Positions 1-7,259 are shown, counted from the stretch's first letter. The stretch: DNA of 11,211 nt from Hydrogenimonas sp. (GCF_029933015.1 NZ_JAOZOZ010000031.1:4868-16078), one strand, 5' to 3'. The notes: generated by a model not told the origin, from the sequence alone. Made by a program: numbers and translations.

Positions 1-299
1 TCGAGAAGGTTCTGGCACACTTTCCACCCCTGATGGAGCGCTTTGGCCTCTCCCTCGGCCTCCAGGAGAATCGTCTCTTTTTCGACACTTTCACCCGAAG
101 GGACGAAGGCAAGCACGCGCGCGCCCAGCTTTTCGAGGATCCGCGCCGCCTCTTCGGTGGCGGCGGCCACGCAGCCTTCGCGGCAGCGAAAACGCATACG
201 TCCCGTTTGGGAGCCGATCCCCAGCGTTTCGGTGGTCAGGTCGAAGTAGGGGAGATCCTCCTCGATGAAGCGGTCGATCTCCTGGTCGGAAAAAAACAT
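1..299 (-). CDS. modD: ModD-like phosphoribosyltransferase, partial (N-terminal ~99 residues; rest lies beyond the left edge)
   Basis: The minus-strand frame opens with ATG at 299-297 and stays open to base 1. It gives about 99 residues beginning MFFSDQEIDRFIEED and continuing with PYFDLTTETLGIG, CREGCVAATEEAARILEKLG and ALHQGWKVCQNLL. This pattern is the N-terminal domain of ModD, a relative of nicotinate-nucleotide (quinolinate) pyrophosphorylase often encoded near molybdate transport genes. The family is expected to act on a phosphoribosyl substrate in the cytoplasm, but its true reaction is not firmly established. The PRPP-binding barrel domain would lie outside the window. An AGGAGG ribosome site sits 9 bases before the ATG. 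The gene lies 55 bases downstream of the DUF255 gene on the same strand and has its own candidate promoter. A true NadC (quinolinate phosphoribosyltransferase) is the main alternative; the DLPYFDLTTETLGIG segment favours ModD. Confidence 0.8.
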   Translation of the reverse strand, partial: MFFSDQEIDRFIEEDLPYFDLTTETLGIGSQTGRMRFRCREGCVAAATEEAARILEKLGARVLAFVPSGESVEKETILLEAEGEAKALHQGWKVCQNLL

Positions 300-308
300 A
301 CGACGGAT

Positions 309-314
309 CCTCCT
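309..314 (-). promoter_or_regulatory. Ribosome binding site of the modD-like gene
   Basis: The reverse complement reads AGGAGG, a full Shine-Dalgarno core, 9 bases ahead of the ATG at 299. It fixes the start of a gene whose end is not visible. Confidence 0.75.
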
Positions 315-328
315 GGCGAGATGACCGT

Positions 329-358
329 AGTATATCCAAATATATAACGCTTTTTCAA
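329..358 (-). promoter_or_regulatory. Candidate sigma-70-type promoter of the modD-like gene
   Basis: On the minus strand TTGAAA (358-353) and TATACT (334-329) are separated by 18 bases, and the -10 is preceded by TTTGGA, giving TTTGGATATACT. That resembles the Campylobacterota promoter form with a T/G-rich stretch before the -10. The -35 overlaps the stop codon of the upstream DUF255 gene. The modD-like gene could therefore be transcribed independently as well as by read-through. Inferred by eye only. Confidence 0.45.
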
Positions 359-2283
359 GTCGCCTTTTTGATCGCTTCCGCCGCCGCCTCGGGGGTTTTG
401 ACGGCGGCGAAACAGCTTCTGCGTCCGCAGATGAGATAGTCCGGTTCCACGGCGCCTTTGTAGAGAATCCAGGGATAGGGGAGGGCGTCGATGACGGGTT
501 TGGCTTTAGCCAGACGGTTGGGGAGGGATTTGACGACTATATCCTCCTTGAGCCAGCGGATCGCGGCGGTGGCGAAAGTGGGATGGTAGATGGGTTGCCG
601 TGCGATTTTGACGGAGCGGTACTCCAGGCTTTTGAAGGCGATTTCCGCATACCGCTCGTCGATCAGCGAACCGAGGGTCAGCAGCACGTCGGTCATCACG
701 GCGGCGCTGGAGGGGTAGCTGGTGTCGGCGATGTCCGCTTCCGTCTCGAACTCTCCCCGGCTGAAATACCATTTGCCGTTTTCATGGAAGCGATCGACGG
801 CTTCCTCAGCCAGACGCTGTGCTTCGACGAGCCACATTTCGTCCAGTGTGGTCCGGTAGGCCTGCAGCAGCGCGTCGCACAGATAGGCGTAATCCTCCAG
901 AAAGGCTTCGATCGTGGGTTCTTTGCCCGCCAAAGCACTGTGAAAAAGTGTCGTGTCGCGTCGCATCAGACTTATCAGCGCTTCGAGACTCTCCCGTGCG
1001 TCGCCGAGATGTTTCGCATCGGTTTCGGCGGCGAGGAAGAGGGCTTTGATCATCATCGCGTTCCAGGCGGTGATGATCTTCCGGTCGATGAAGGGGTAGG
1101 TTCTCGTTTCTCTCAGGCTTTTGAGGATCGCGCGGACTTTCGGCCACCATTCGGGCCGCTCATCGTTTCGCAACCGTACGATGCACTTTCCTTCGAAATT
1201 GCCTTTCGGTGTGATGGAGAGGTTTCGGCATATCTCTTCGGCCTCCTCTTTCGCGAAACCGCCCTTTTGCAGGGCTTCCATCACCTCTTCGTATCCGTAG
1301 ACGAAATATTTCCCCTCCACGCCCTCCGTATCGGCGTCGCTGGCGGCGTAGAAAAGACGGTCATGGGACATCTTCTCTTTCATGAAGAGAATGATATCTT
1401 CGGCGATGTCTCGATAGAAGGTTTCCCCCGTCACCCGGTAGGCTTTCAGGTAAGTGGCGCACAAAAGGGCGTTGTCGTAGGTCATCTTTTCGAAGTGGGG
1501 CACCAGCCACGCATCGTCGGTGCTGTAGCGGCAAAATCCCCCGTCCACGAGATCGTAGAGGCCGCCTCTGGCCATATTCTTCAGCGTGGTCGTCGCCATT
1601 TCGAGAGGTTCCGGCCGGCCGGTGAGGCCGTGGATGTCCAGAAGCAGGTCGAGGGTGGAGGCGTGGGGGAACTTCGGGGCTTTGGAGAAGCCGCCCCATT
1701 CGGGATCGAAACTCTCCTGCGCCTGGGAGACGGTCCGGTCGATGAGAGAGAGCTCCAGTCTGGTCGCTTTGACGGGTCCCTCCCCGGGTGCCAGAAAACG
1801 CTGGATCTCCTCGGCGTTTTTGACGATCTCTTCCGGCGAGCGGTTCCACTTTTCGTGGATCACCTCGATCAGCTCCAAAAAACCCATCATGTTGTATTTG
1901 CGTACGGGCGGGATGTAGGTGCCGGCGAAAAAGGGTTTGCGCTCAGGCGTCATGAAGATGCTCAGAGGCCAGCCCCCGGGGCGCTGATTGAGAAGCAGAT
2001 GGACGTTCTGATAGTATTTGTCGATGTCGGGGCGCTCTTCCCGGTCCACTTTGATGGAGACGAAATGGGCGTTTAGATATTCGGCGATCTTTTCGTCTTC
2101 GAACACCTCCCTCTCCATCACGTGGCACCAGTGGCAGCTGGAGTAGCCGATGGAGAGGAAAATGGGCTTGTTTTCCCTCAAAGCTTTTTCGAAGGCTTCG
2201 TCGCACCAGGGCCACCAGTCGACGGGATTGTGGGCGTGCTGCTGAAGGTAGGGGGAGTCTTCGTGAATGAGTCGGTTCGGCAT
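355..2283 (-). CDS. DUF255 / YyaL-type thioredoxin-fold protein (SPATA20 family)
   Basis: This 642-residue protein has the family's usual length and layout. The N-terminal domain (about residues 1-160) is thioredoxin-like. It carries the hallmark HNPVDWWPW near residue 18, the redox-like motif CHWCHVM with cysteines at 50 and 53, KVDREERPDID near 78, and GGWPLSIFMTP near 103 with the expected cis-proline. The remainder matches the family's alpha/alpha-barrel half, related to N-acylglucosamine 2-epimerase-type enzymes: WGGFSKAPKFPH near 196, DLVDGGFCRYSTD near 244, PHFEKMTYDNALL near 262 and SDADTEGVEGKYFVY near 315. There is no signal peptide or membrane segment, so it should be cytoplasmic. 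The biochemical function of the family is unknown; a redox or sugar-linked role is inference. It is transcribed divergently from dsbD. The ribosome site is weak (a GGAAGAAAAAAGG stretch before the ATG at 2283), and I see no convincing promoter. Confidence 0.9.
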   Translation of the reverse strand: MPNRLIHEDSPYLQQHAHNPVDWWPWCDEAFEKALRENKPIFLSIGYSSCHWCHVMEREVFEDEKIAEYLNAHFVSIKVDREERPDIDKYYQNVHLLLNQRPGGWPLSIFMTPERKPFFAGTYIPPVRKYNMMGFLELIEVIHEKWNRSPEEIVKNAEEIQRFLAPGEGPVKATRLELSLIDRTVSQAQESFDPEWGGFSKAPKFPHASTLDLLLDIHGLTGRPEPLEMATTTLKNMARGGLYDLVDGGFCRYSTDDAWLVPHFEKMTYDNALLCATYLKAYRVTGETFYRDIAEDIILFMKEKMSHDRLFYAASDADTEGVEGKYFVYGYEEVMEALQKGGFAKEEAEEICRNLSITPKGNFEGKCIVRLRNDERPEWWPKVRAILKSLRETRTYPFIDRKIITAWNAMMIKALFLAAETDAKHLGDARESLEALISLMRRDTTLFHSALAGKEPTIEAFLEDYAYLCDALLQAYRTTLDEMWLVEAQRLAEEAVDRFHENGKWYFSRGEFETEADIADTSYPSSAAVMTDVLLTLGSLIDERYAEIAFKSLEYRSVKIARQPIYHPTFATAAIRWLKEDIVVKSLPNRLAKAKPVIDALPYPWILYKGAVEPDYLICGRRSCFAAVKTPEAAAEAIKKAT

Positions 2284-2382
2284 GTTTGGGCCTTTTTTCT
2301 TCCGATAGTAGCGAAGAGAGTTTATGACTTGATTTAAAGCGGCAGATTACCATTCGGGTTTACCGAAAATTTACGTGAAGTG

Positions 2383-2391
2383 TGGTTTAAT
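2383..2391 (+). promoter_or_regulatory. Candidate extended -10 promoter of dsbD
   Basis: TGGTTTAAT combines a TG extension with a five-of-six match to TATAAT, about 50 bases before the dsbD ATG. No good -35 lies at the right distance, which is common for extended -10 promoters and for Campylobacterota. A second AT-rich stretch (TATTTATA, 2401-2408) is an alternative. The divergent region 2284-2440 otherwise holds only the weak ribosome site of the minus-strand gene and the inverted repeat listed separately. Confidence 0.35.
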
Positions 2392-2402
2392 GGAGTCCAT
2401 TA
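2388..2402. repeat. 15-bp odd-centred palindrome next to the dsbD -10
   Basis: TAATGGA and TCCATTA form perfect 7-base arms around a central G. The element overlaps the end of the candidate -10 and covers the likely transcription start, where a repressor dimer could bind. The function is inference; a repeat this size can arise by chance. Confidence 0.4.
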
Positions 2403-2427
2403 TTTATAGGGCACCTATAGAAACCCG

Positions 2428-2432
2428 GGAGG
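2428..2432 (+). promoter_or_regulatory. Ribosome binding site that decides the dsbD start
   Basis: GGAGG lies 8 bases before the ATG at 2441. The frame is open back to an ATG at 2375, but that codon has no comparable site, and only the 2441 start places a signal peptide at the N-terminus. Confidence 0.75.
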
Positions 2433-2440
2433 ATACGCGC

Positions 2441-4162
2441 ATGGTTAGATGGATAGGATTGTTGATACTGCCGGTTCTGATGATCGCCGGGGCGTTGGGT
2501 GTGGACGAAGCCTTCCGGCCGTCGGCGAAGATCGACGGGACGCATATCCGTTTTGCCATCGATATCGCCGATCATGTGCATCTGAGCAGGGAAGGCCTGA
2601 AATTTTCCGTGGCGCCCGCGGACAAAGTCTCTTTGAAACGTTACACGCTGCCGCCGGGTCAGAAGGACGAGTTCGGCGACGAAGTCTATACGGGACATTT
2701 CGAAGTCGATCTGCCGCTGGAGGTGAAAGGCGGGGCCAAAGAGGTGGAGCTGACGGCGGTCTATCAGGGATGTTCGGACAAAGGTTTCTGCTATCCGCCC
2801 GTCACGAAAAAGTACCGGTTCGAACTCTCTGGAGGTGAGACTTCTGGAGAAGCGAAGCGCACGTCCGCCCCCTCCCTTTCGGAGGAGGAGTCGATCGCCT
2901 CCACACTGAAATCGAAAAGCTTCGGGATCGTCCTGCTCACCTTTTTCGGTTTCGGTCTGCTGCTGGCTTTGACGCCCTGCGTCTTTCCGATGATTCCGAT
3001 ACTCTCGTCGATCATCGTGGCCCAGGGTGAGGGCATGACGGCCAAAAGGGGTTTCTGGCTCTCTTTGGTCTATGTCTTTTCGATGGCCGTCACCTATACG
3101 ATAGCCGGGGTCTTCGCCGGACTTTTCGGAGCCAATATCCAGGCGGCGCTTCAGAACCCGTGGGTGATCTCCCTCTTTTCTCTTCTTTTCGTGGCGCTCG
3201 CCTTTTCGATGTTCGGGTTCTACGAACTGCAGCTGCCGGCCTCCTGGCAGAGCCGGCTCAGCCGTACCAGCGACGAAGCGGGGAAAAAGGGAGGGCTGGC
3301 CGGTGTCGCGGTCATGGGCTTCCTTTCGGCCCTCATCGTCGGGCCCTGCGTGGCGCCGCCTCTGGCCGGAGCCCTCATCTATATCGGGCAGACGGGTGAC
3401 GCGCTGCTGGGCGGTGCGGCGCTTTTCGTGATGAGTTTCGGTATGGGCGTGCCGCTTCTTCTCATCGGCACAGGTGCCGGAAAGTTCATGCCTCGCCCCG
3501 GCGGATGGATGACGCTGGTGAGCGAGATTTTCGGTGTCGTGATGCTGGGCGTCGCGATCTGGATGCTCTCGCGCATCGTGCCCGAGAGTGTGGCCATGGG
3601 GCTTTGGGCGGTGCTTTTCATCGTAAGTGCCGTCTATATGGGTGCCCTCGAACCCCTGGGTGAAAAGCGCTCCTGGAACGCCTTGTTCAAAGGCATGGGC
3701 GTCGTGTTTCTGCTCTATGGCGCGATGCTTCTTTTCGGTGCCTTCACGGGTGCGGCCAATCCTCTCGATCCTCTCGAAACGCTCCGGACACGTTCCGTCT
3801 CGGCAGCACTTCCATCCGGCAAACTCCGTTTCGAGCCTGTCTCGAGGCTCGACGAACTGCTCGAAAAGATAGAAAAGAGCGACAGGCCCGTCATGGTCGA
3901 TTTCAGAGCCGACTGGTGCGTCAGCTGCAAGGAGCTCGAGGAGAATACCTTCAAAGATCCCCGTGTCGTTGAAGCGCTGAAAGGGTATGCCCTCTATCAG
4001 GTGGACGTGACACGCAACACGCCGGAAGAGAAAGCGATGATGAAACACTTCGGCATCTTCGGTCCGCCGGCCGTTCTCTTCTTCGAAAAGGGCAGGGAAT
4101 TAAAAGAAAAACGGATATCCGGTTACAAATCTCCGGAGGAGTTTTTGAGACTTCTCTCCTGA
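2441..4162 (+). CDS. dsbD: Thiol:disulfide interchange protein DsbD (full length)
   Basis: DsbD moves electrons from cytoplasmic thioredoxin through the inner membrane to periplasmic thiol proteins such as disulfide isomerases and cytochrome c maturation factors. From the ATG at 2441 the protein has 573 residues, close to the 565 of E. coli DsbD. All three modules are present. A signal peptide (VRWIGLLILPVLMIAGALG) precedes the periplasmic alpha domain with QGCSDKGFCYPP (cysteines about 111 and 117). A membrane domain of roughly eight helices (about 160-440) follows, with LTPCVFPMIP (cysteine about 180) and VGPCVAPPLAGAL (cysteine about 303). Last comes a periplasmic thioredoxin domain with ADWCVSCKE (cysteines about 493 and 496) and cis-proline motif GPPAVLFF near 541. 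All six redox cysteines are therefore intact. The gene stands alone, divergent from the DUF255 gene, and ends 67 bases before the next gene, which has its own -10. Confidence 0.95.
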   Translation: MVRWIGLLILPVLMIAGALGVDEAFRPSAKIDGTHIRFAIDIADHVHLSREGLKFSVAPADKVSLKRYTLPPGQKDEFGDEVYTGHFEVDLPLEVKGGAKEVELTAVYQGCSDKGFCYPPVTKKYRFELSGGETSGEAKRTSAPSLSEEESIASTLKSKSFGIVLLTFFGFGLLLALTPCVFPMIPILSSIIVAQGEGMTAKRGFWLSLVYVFSMAVTYTIAGVFAGLFGANIQAALQNPWVISLFSLLFVALAFSMFGFYELQLPASWQSRLSRTSDEAGKKGGLAGVAVMGFLSALIVGPCVAPPLAGALIYIGQTGDALLGGAALFVMSFGMGVPLLLIGTGAGKFMPRPGGWMTLVSEIFGVVMLGVAIWMLSRIVPESVAMGLWAVLFIVSAVYMGALEPLGEKRSWNALFKGMGVVFLLYGAMLLFGAFTGAANPLDPLETLRTRSVSAALPSGKLRFEPVSRLDELLEKIEKSDRPVMVDFRADWCVSCKELEENTFKDPRVVEALKGYALYQVDVTRNTPEEKAMMKHFGIFGPPAVLFFEKGRELKEKRISGYKSPEEFLRLLS

Positions 4163-4189
4163 CTTACCGGAATTTTACACGCTTTAGAC

Positions 4190-4195
4190 TATAAT
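4190..4195 (+). promoter_or_regulatory. Perfect -10 (TATAAT) of the dihydroorotase-like gene cluster
   Basis: TATAAT lies 34 bases before the ATG at 4230, preceded by a T-rich stretch (TTTTACACGCTTTAGAC) rather than a recognisable -35, as is typical of Campylobacterota promoters. A short TCGG-A-CCGA inverted repeat (4195-4203) follows directly. The promoter would serve the three genes from 4230 to 7199. Confidence 0.5.
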
Positions 4196-4229
4196 CGGAC
4201 CGAATCATAAAACTACCAAGGTTGTCGGC

Positions 4230-5423
4230 ATGGTGATCAAAAACGCGAAAATCGTAACGCCCGAGGGGGTCGTGGAAGGTGATCTGCGCATCGAAAACGG
4301 TGTCATTGCACAGATCGGCAGCGATCTGGACGGCGAGAATGTGAAAGATGCCGCCGGACGCTATCTGCTTCCGGCTCTGGTCGATATCGGGGTAGGGGTA
4401 CTCGACGGCAGACTGCGCGGCGGTACGCTGCAGAAACTTGCGAAAAAAGCCTACAGAAACGGCTTCGGAACCGTCGTCGTCTCCTCGTTGTCGCTGCCGC
4501 GTATCGACAACGAGATCACGCTGGAGTTCGCCAAGTCCCAGGCGGAACTCTGCCCCGAAGCCGAAATACTTCCGCTTCTCTCCGGAGTCAGGGAGGAGGG
4601 TGGTCTCAGCGACTGTTCGATCCTTCTGAAAGAGGGGGCGGTGGGGATCGAGTTCGAAAGCCATATCGACGGCAATCTGATCCGGCGTCTGATGGAGTAT
4701 GCCAGAATGCACGGCGTCAGACTCTTCTGCCGTGCCAACGATCCGGCCCTGCAGGGAGACGGTGTCATGCATGAAGGGGAAGTGTCGAGCCGTCTCGGGC
4801 TCTCCGGCATCCCCTCTCTGAGCGAATTTTCCCAGGTGGCCCGTATCGGAGAGTTTGCCAAAGCCTATGAAGTGGAGACGGTGATCCTGGGTGCCTCCAC
4901 GCCGGAAACGATCCGAATATGCCGGGAAAACCCCTGGTTGAGGTCGCAGGTTTCCCTGCATCATCTGCTGCTTGATGACAGAGCATGCGACAATTACGCC
5001 ACATCCGGCAAAATCTTTCCTCCTCTTCGCGATGAAAAGAGCCGATCGGAACTGCTGGAGAGTCTCAAGCGCGGCGAAATCGATATGGTGACGTCACTTC
5101 ACTCACCCGTTTCCAAAACTGCCAAGGATGCGGTATTCGCCGAAGCAGCGTATGGTATCGACGGACTTTCCGATTTTCTGCCTCTCTTCTATACACGGTT
5201 GATAGAGCAGGGTTTTGCAGATTTCTCCATGCTCGCGGCATTGACGGCGACACATCCGGCGGAGGTTGCGGGGCTTGGCGAGAAACTGGGAAGGATCGAA
5301 GTCGGGCAGGATGCCAGGCTCATACTTTTCGACCCGGAAAAAGAGGTCTTTCCGACGGCCGAAAACTCTCCTTACGGAAAAGAGGCGCTTCGGGGTGCGA
5401 TAGAGAAGATAGAAACGAATTGA
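4230..5423 (+). CDS. Dihydroorotase-like amidohydrolase lacking the metal ligands (PyrC2/PyrC'-type)
   Basis: The 397-residue protein has the length and landmarks of class I dihydroorotase: the N-terminal NAKIVTPEGVVEGDLRIENG strand region, LLPALVDI near 46-53, HHLLLDD near 244, the substrate-loop motif KIFPPLRDEK near 261, and a C-terminal THPAEVAGLGEKLGRIEVGQDA segment. The catalytic residues are degenerate. The DxHxH metal motif after LPALVD reads IGVGV, with glycines at 54 and 56. The HxED site reads FCRAND near 167. The next histidine position reads ILGAST near 219. The TDHAPH aspartate site reads TSLHSPV near 288. Zinc-dependent hydrolysis is therefore unlikely. Known parallels are the inactive PyrC' of Pseudomonas, which scaffolds aspartate carbamoyltransferase, and the second dihydroorotase gene annotated in Campylobacter and Helicobacter. 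A structural or regulatory role is inference. AAGG lies 8 bases before the ATG. The next gene starts 13 bases downstream. Confidence 0.8.
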   Translation: MVIKNAKIVTPEGVVEGDLRIENGVIAQIGSDLDGENVKDAAGRYLLPALVDIGVGVLDGRLRGGTLQKLAKKAYRNGFGTVVVSSLSLPRIDNEITLEFAKSQAELCPEAEILPLLSGVREEGGLSDCSILLKEGAVGIEFESHIDGNLIRRLMEYARMHGVRLFCRANDPALQGDGVMHEGEVSSRLGLSGIPSLSEFSQVARIGEFAKAYEVETVILGASTPETIRICRENPWLRSQVSLHHLLLDDRACDNYATSGKIFPPLRDEKSRSELLESLKRGEIDMVTSLHSPVSKTAKDAVFAEAAYGIDGLSDFLPLFYTRLIEQGFADFSMLAALTATHPAEVAGLGEKLGRIEVGQDARLILFDPEKEVFPTAENSPYGKEALRGAIEKIETN

Positions 5424-5436
5424 AGGAAACAAGAAA

Positions 5437-6006
5437 ATGGTATTGATGATCGACAATTACGACAGTTTCACCTACAACATCGTCCAGTACTGCCTGGAAT
5501 TGGGAGCGGATCTGAAGGTGATTCGCAACGATGAAATGAGTGTCGAGGAGATACGTGCGCTGCATCCCGAAAAAATCATCATCTCCCCGGGGCCCGCGAC
5601 TCCCAACGAAGCGGGTGTGAGCCTGGATGTGGTGAAAGAGTTCCACAAAGACACTCCGATTTTCGGCATCTGCCTTGGGCACCAGACGATCGCCCAGGCT
5701 TTCGGAGGCAAAGTGGTTCGTGCCAAAAATCTGATGCACGGCAAAACCTCGACGATGGAAGTGCATATCGAGTCTCCCATATTCAGATTTATGCCCGACA
5801 CTTTCACGGCGACACGCTACCACTCTCTCGTGGTCGAAAAGGAATCTCTTCCTGAACGGATCGTCACCACAGCATACAGCCACGACGATCATGAAATCAT
5901 GGCACTGGAAATCGAGGGGTATCCTGTCTATGGCGTGCAGTTTCATCCCGAATCGATCATGAGCGAACACGGCCATCTGATGCTGGACAATTTCCTGAAA
6001 CTCTGA
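5437..6006 (+). CDS. Class I glutamine amidotransferase, anthranilate/aminodeoxychorismate synthase component II
   Basis: The protein has 189 residues, the normal size of a free-standing TrpG/PabA subunit. It starts with MVLMIDNYDSFTYNIVQY, typical of this family. It has the oxyanion loop SPGPATPNEAG near 50, the nucleophile motif GICLGHQTIAQAFGG with cysteine 79, LMHGKTS near 99, RYHSLVV near 127, and the catalytic GVQFHPES with histidine 170 and glutamate 172. The triad is complete. It would release ammonia from glutamine for a chorismate-using partner, TrpE (tryptophan synthesis) or PabB (folate synthesis). Neither partner gene is in the window, so trpG and pabA cannot be told apart. AAGGA lies 9 bases before the ATG. 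The stop codon overlaps the next start (TGATG at 6004-6008), implying co-transcription and translational coupling. Confidence 0.9.
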   Translation: MVLMIDNYDSFTYNIVQYCLELGADLKVIRNDEMSVEEIRALHPEKIIISPGPATPNEAGVSLDVVKEFHKDTPIFGICLGHQTIAQAFGGKVVRAKNLMHGKTSTMEVHIESPIFRFMPDTFTATRYHSLVVEKESLPERIVTTAYSHDDHEIMALEIEGYPVYGVQFHPESIMSEHGHLMLDNFLKL

Positions 6007-7199
6007 TGTCACGTCTCAGACTTTTCGTTTCGATCCTCCTTTTTGTCCATCTGGTCGTTCTGATCTGGGTGGCATGGGGGCTGCCCATCGGACCCCATGA
6101 AGCGAAAATCTTTTTCGGCGAACCGAATATCGTTTCGATGCTGATGCATTTTGGAAAAAATCTGTGGCCTTCACTCGATTTTATCAACATCAGAATACCT
6201 TTTCTTCTTTTGCATCTTCTCAATCTGTTTCTTTTCTACAACCTCTCCAGAGTTGTTCTGAAAGACGACGTTTCGGTGTTTACATCCTTCGTGATCTTTC
6301 TCTTGCTTCCGGGTATCGTAAGCTCCGCTGTTCTGGCTACATCGACAGGACTTATTCTGGCTCTCTATCAGGCTTTTTTACTGCTATATCTGAAAAGAAA
6401 AAAATTATGGGCATATCTTTTGCTGCCGCTGCTTCTGTTCGTAGACAAAAGCTGTGTCATTCTCTATTTCGCTCTTTTCACCTATGCTCTCTGGCGCAGG
6501 GAGATTCCGCTGCTTGTCGTTACGATTCTGCTTTTCGGGATTTCGATCAGTATGTACGGTATCGACATGCACGGAAAGCCGGTAAACTATTTCGCCGATA
6601 CCATCGGCCTGTACGCCGCCATCTTTTCCCCTCTCGTTTTTCTCTACTTTTTCTATGCCATGTACCGTATCCTTCTCAAAGGCGACAAAAACATCATTTG
6701 GCACATCAGTTTTACCGTACTTGTTCTTTCGCTCATCATCTCCCTGAGGCAGAGGATCCCCATCGAGGATTTCGCACCCTATGTTATCGTCGCGATCCCG
6801 ATGATGGTCAAGCTCTTTTACCAGTCGTTTAGGGTCCGGCTACCGCAATTCAGGAAAAAGTATCTCCATATGGCCGGTATCGTCTTTTTCGTTCTGACCA
6901 TAAACACCCTCGTACTTCTGTTTCACAAACCTCTCTTTCTCGTGCTGCACCATCCCCAGAAGCATTTCGCGGCACCTTTCTATATTCCCTACTGGTGTGC
7001 CATGGAGCTGAAAAAACGTGGTATCCGTGAAATCGGAGTCGAAAAGAGTGTATTGGCATTTCAGTTTCGATATTACGGAATCGCATCGGGCAAAAAATTG
7101 CAGTTGACGAAAAAACCGTGTAACGGCTGTGAAAGCGTAACGATTCGATACAAAAATAAAATTATCGACACATGTTATGTTTCAAAAATAAACAACTAA
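6006..7199 (+). CDS. Multi-pass inner-membrane protein, possibly a GT-C (family 39-like) glycosyltransferase
   Basis: The 397-residue protein is dominated by hydrophobic helices; about nine or ten can be picked out (around 5-25, 63-80, 90-110, 113-130, 136-162, 166-184, 200-222, 231-248, 257-275, 288-313). A soluble, probably periplasmic tail of about 80 residues follows, with three cysteines (372, 375, 390). The first extracytoplasmic loop contains LPIGPHEAKIFF, which resembles the acidic loop motif of GT-C enzymes that use polyprenyl-phosphate sugars. The overall hydrophobic layout fits, but no decisive motif is seen. The substrate cannot be given. It starts on the last base of the amidotransferase stop codon, so it depends on that gene's translation. 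The link to the two upstream metabolic genes is unexplained. The C-terminal part is more AT-rich than the rest. Confidence 0.6.
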   Translation: MSRLRLFVSILLFVHLVVLIWVAWGLPIGPHEAKIFFGEPNIVSMLMHFGKNLWPSLDFINIRIPFLLLHLLNLFLFYNLSRVVLKDDVSVFTSFVIFLLLPGIVSSAVLATSTGLILALYQAFLLLYLKRKKLWAYLLLPLLLFVDKSCVILYFALFTYALWRREIPLLVVTILLFGISISMYGIDMHGKPVNYFADTIGLYAAIFSPLVFLYFFYAMYRILLKGDKNIIWHISFTVLVLSLIISLRQRIPIEDFAPYVIVAIPMMVKLFYQSFRVRLPQFRKKYLHMAGIVFFVLTINTLVLLFHKPLFLVLHHPQKHFAAPFYIPYWCAMELKKRGIREIGVEKSVLAFQFRYYGIASGKKLQLTKKPCNGCESVTIRYKNKIIDTCYVSKINN

Positions 7200-7218
7200 A
7201 CTTTTTTCCTTCCGAGTT

Positions 7219-7241
7219 TGAAGCTTCAAAGCTTTCATTTT
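7219..7241 (+). terminator. Weak terminator-like hairpin before aclB
   Basis: TGAAGC and GCTTTCA can pair, with one bulged T, around the loop TTCAAA, followed by TTTT. The same area holds a perfect 14-base palindrome, TTTGAAGCTTCAAA (7217-7230). The stem is short, so it may only partly stop transcripts from the upstream three-gene cluster. Confidence 0.35.
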
Positions 7242-7250
7242 AAAAAATAG

Positions 7251-7259
7251 TGCTAAACT
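7251..7259 (+). promoter_or_regulatory. Candidate extended -10 of the aclBA operon
   Basis: TGCTAAACT has a TG extension and a four-of-six match to TATAAT, about 29 bases before the aclB ATG in an AT-rich stretch. No clear -35 is visible. Given the codon use of aclBA, a strong promoter would be expected here. Confidence 0.3.

Noticed and set aside
583..2076. Long plus-strand open frame (497 codons) opposite the DUF255 gene
   Set aside because: The minus strand encodes a protein with clear family motifs throughout. The antisense frame has no family resemblance, and its openness follows from GC-rich codon bias.
2305..2333. Minus-strand promoter for the DUF255 gene (TACTAT with an ATCAAG -35)
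   Set aside because: Both boxes are weak matches and no extended -10 is present, so I could not support it as a feature.
2375..2440. Upstream extension of dsbD to an ATG at 2375
   Set aside because: It would bury the signal peptide behind 22 polar residues, lacks a ribosome site and overlaps the candidate promoter.
2387..4048. Long minus-strand open frame (553 codons) opposite dsbD
   Set aside because: Its translation is rich in Arg and His without domain motifs, while dsbD on the plus strand carries all six conserved cysteines.
4164..4964. Minus-strand open frame opposite the dihydroorotase-like gene
   Set aside because: The plus-strand protein shows clear dihydroorotase landmarks; the antisense frame shows none.
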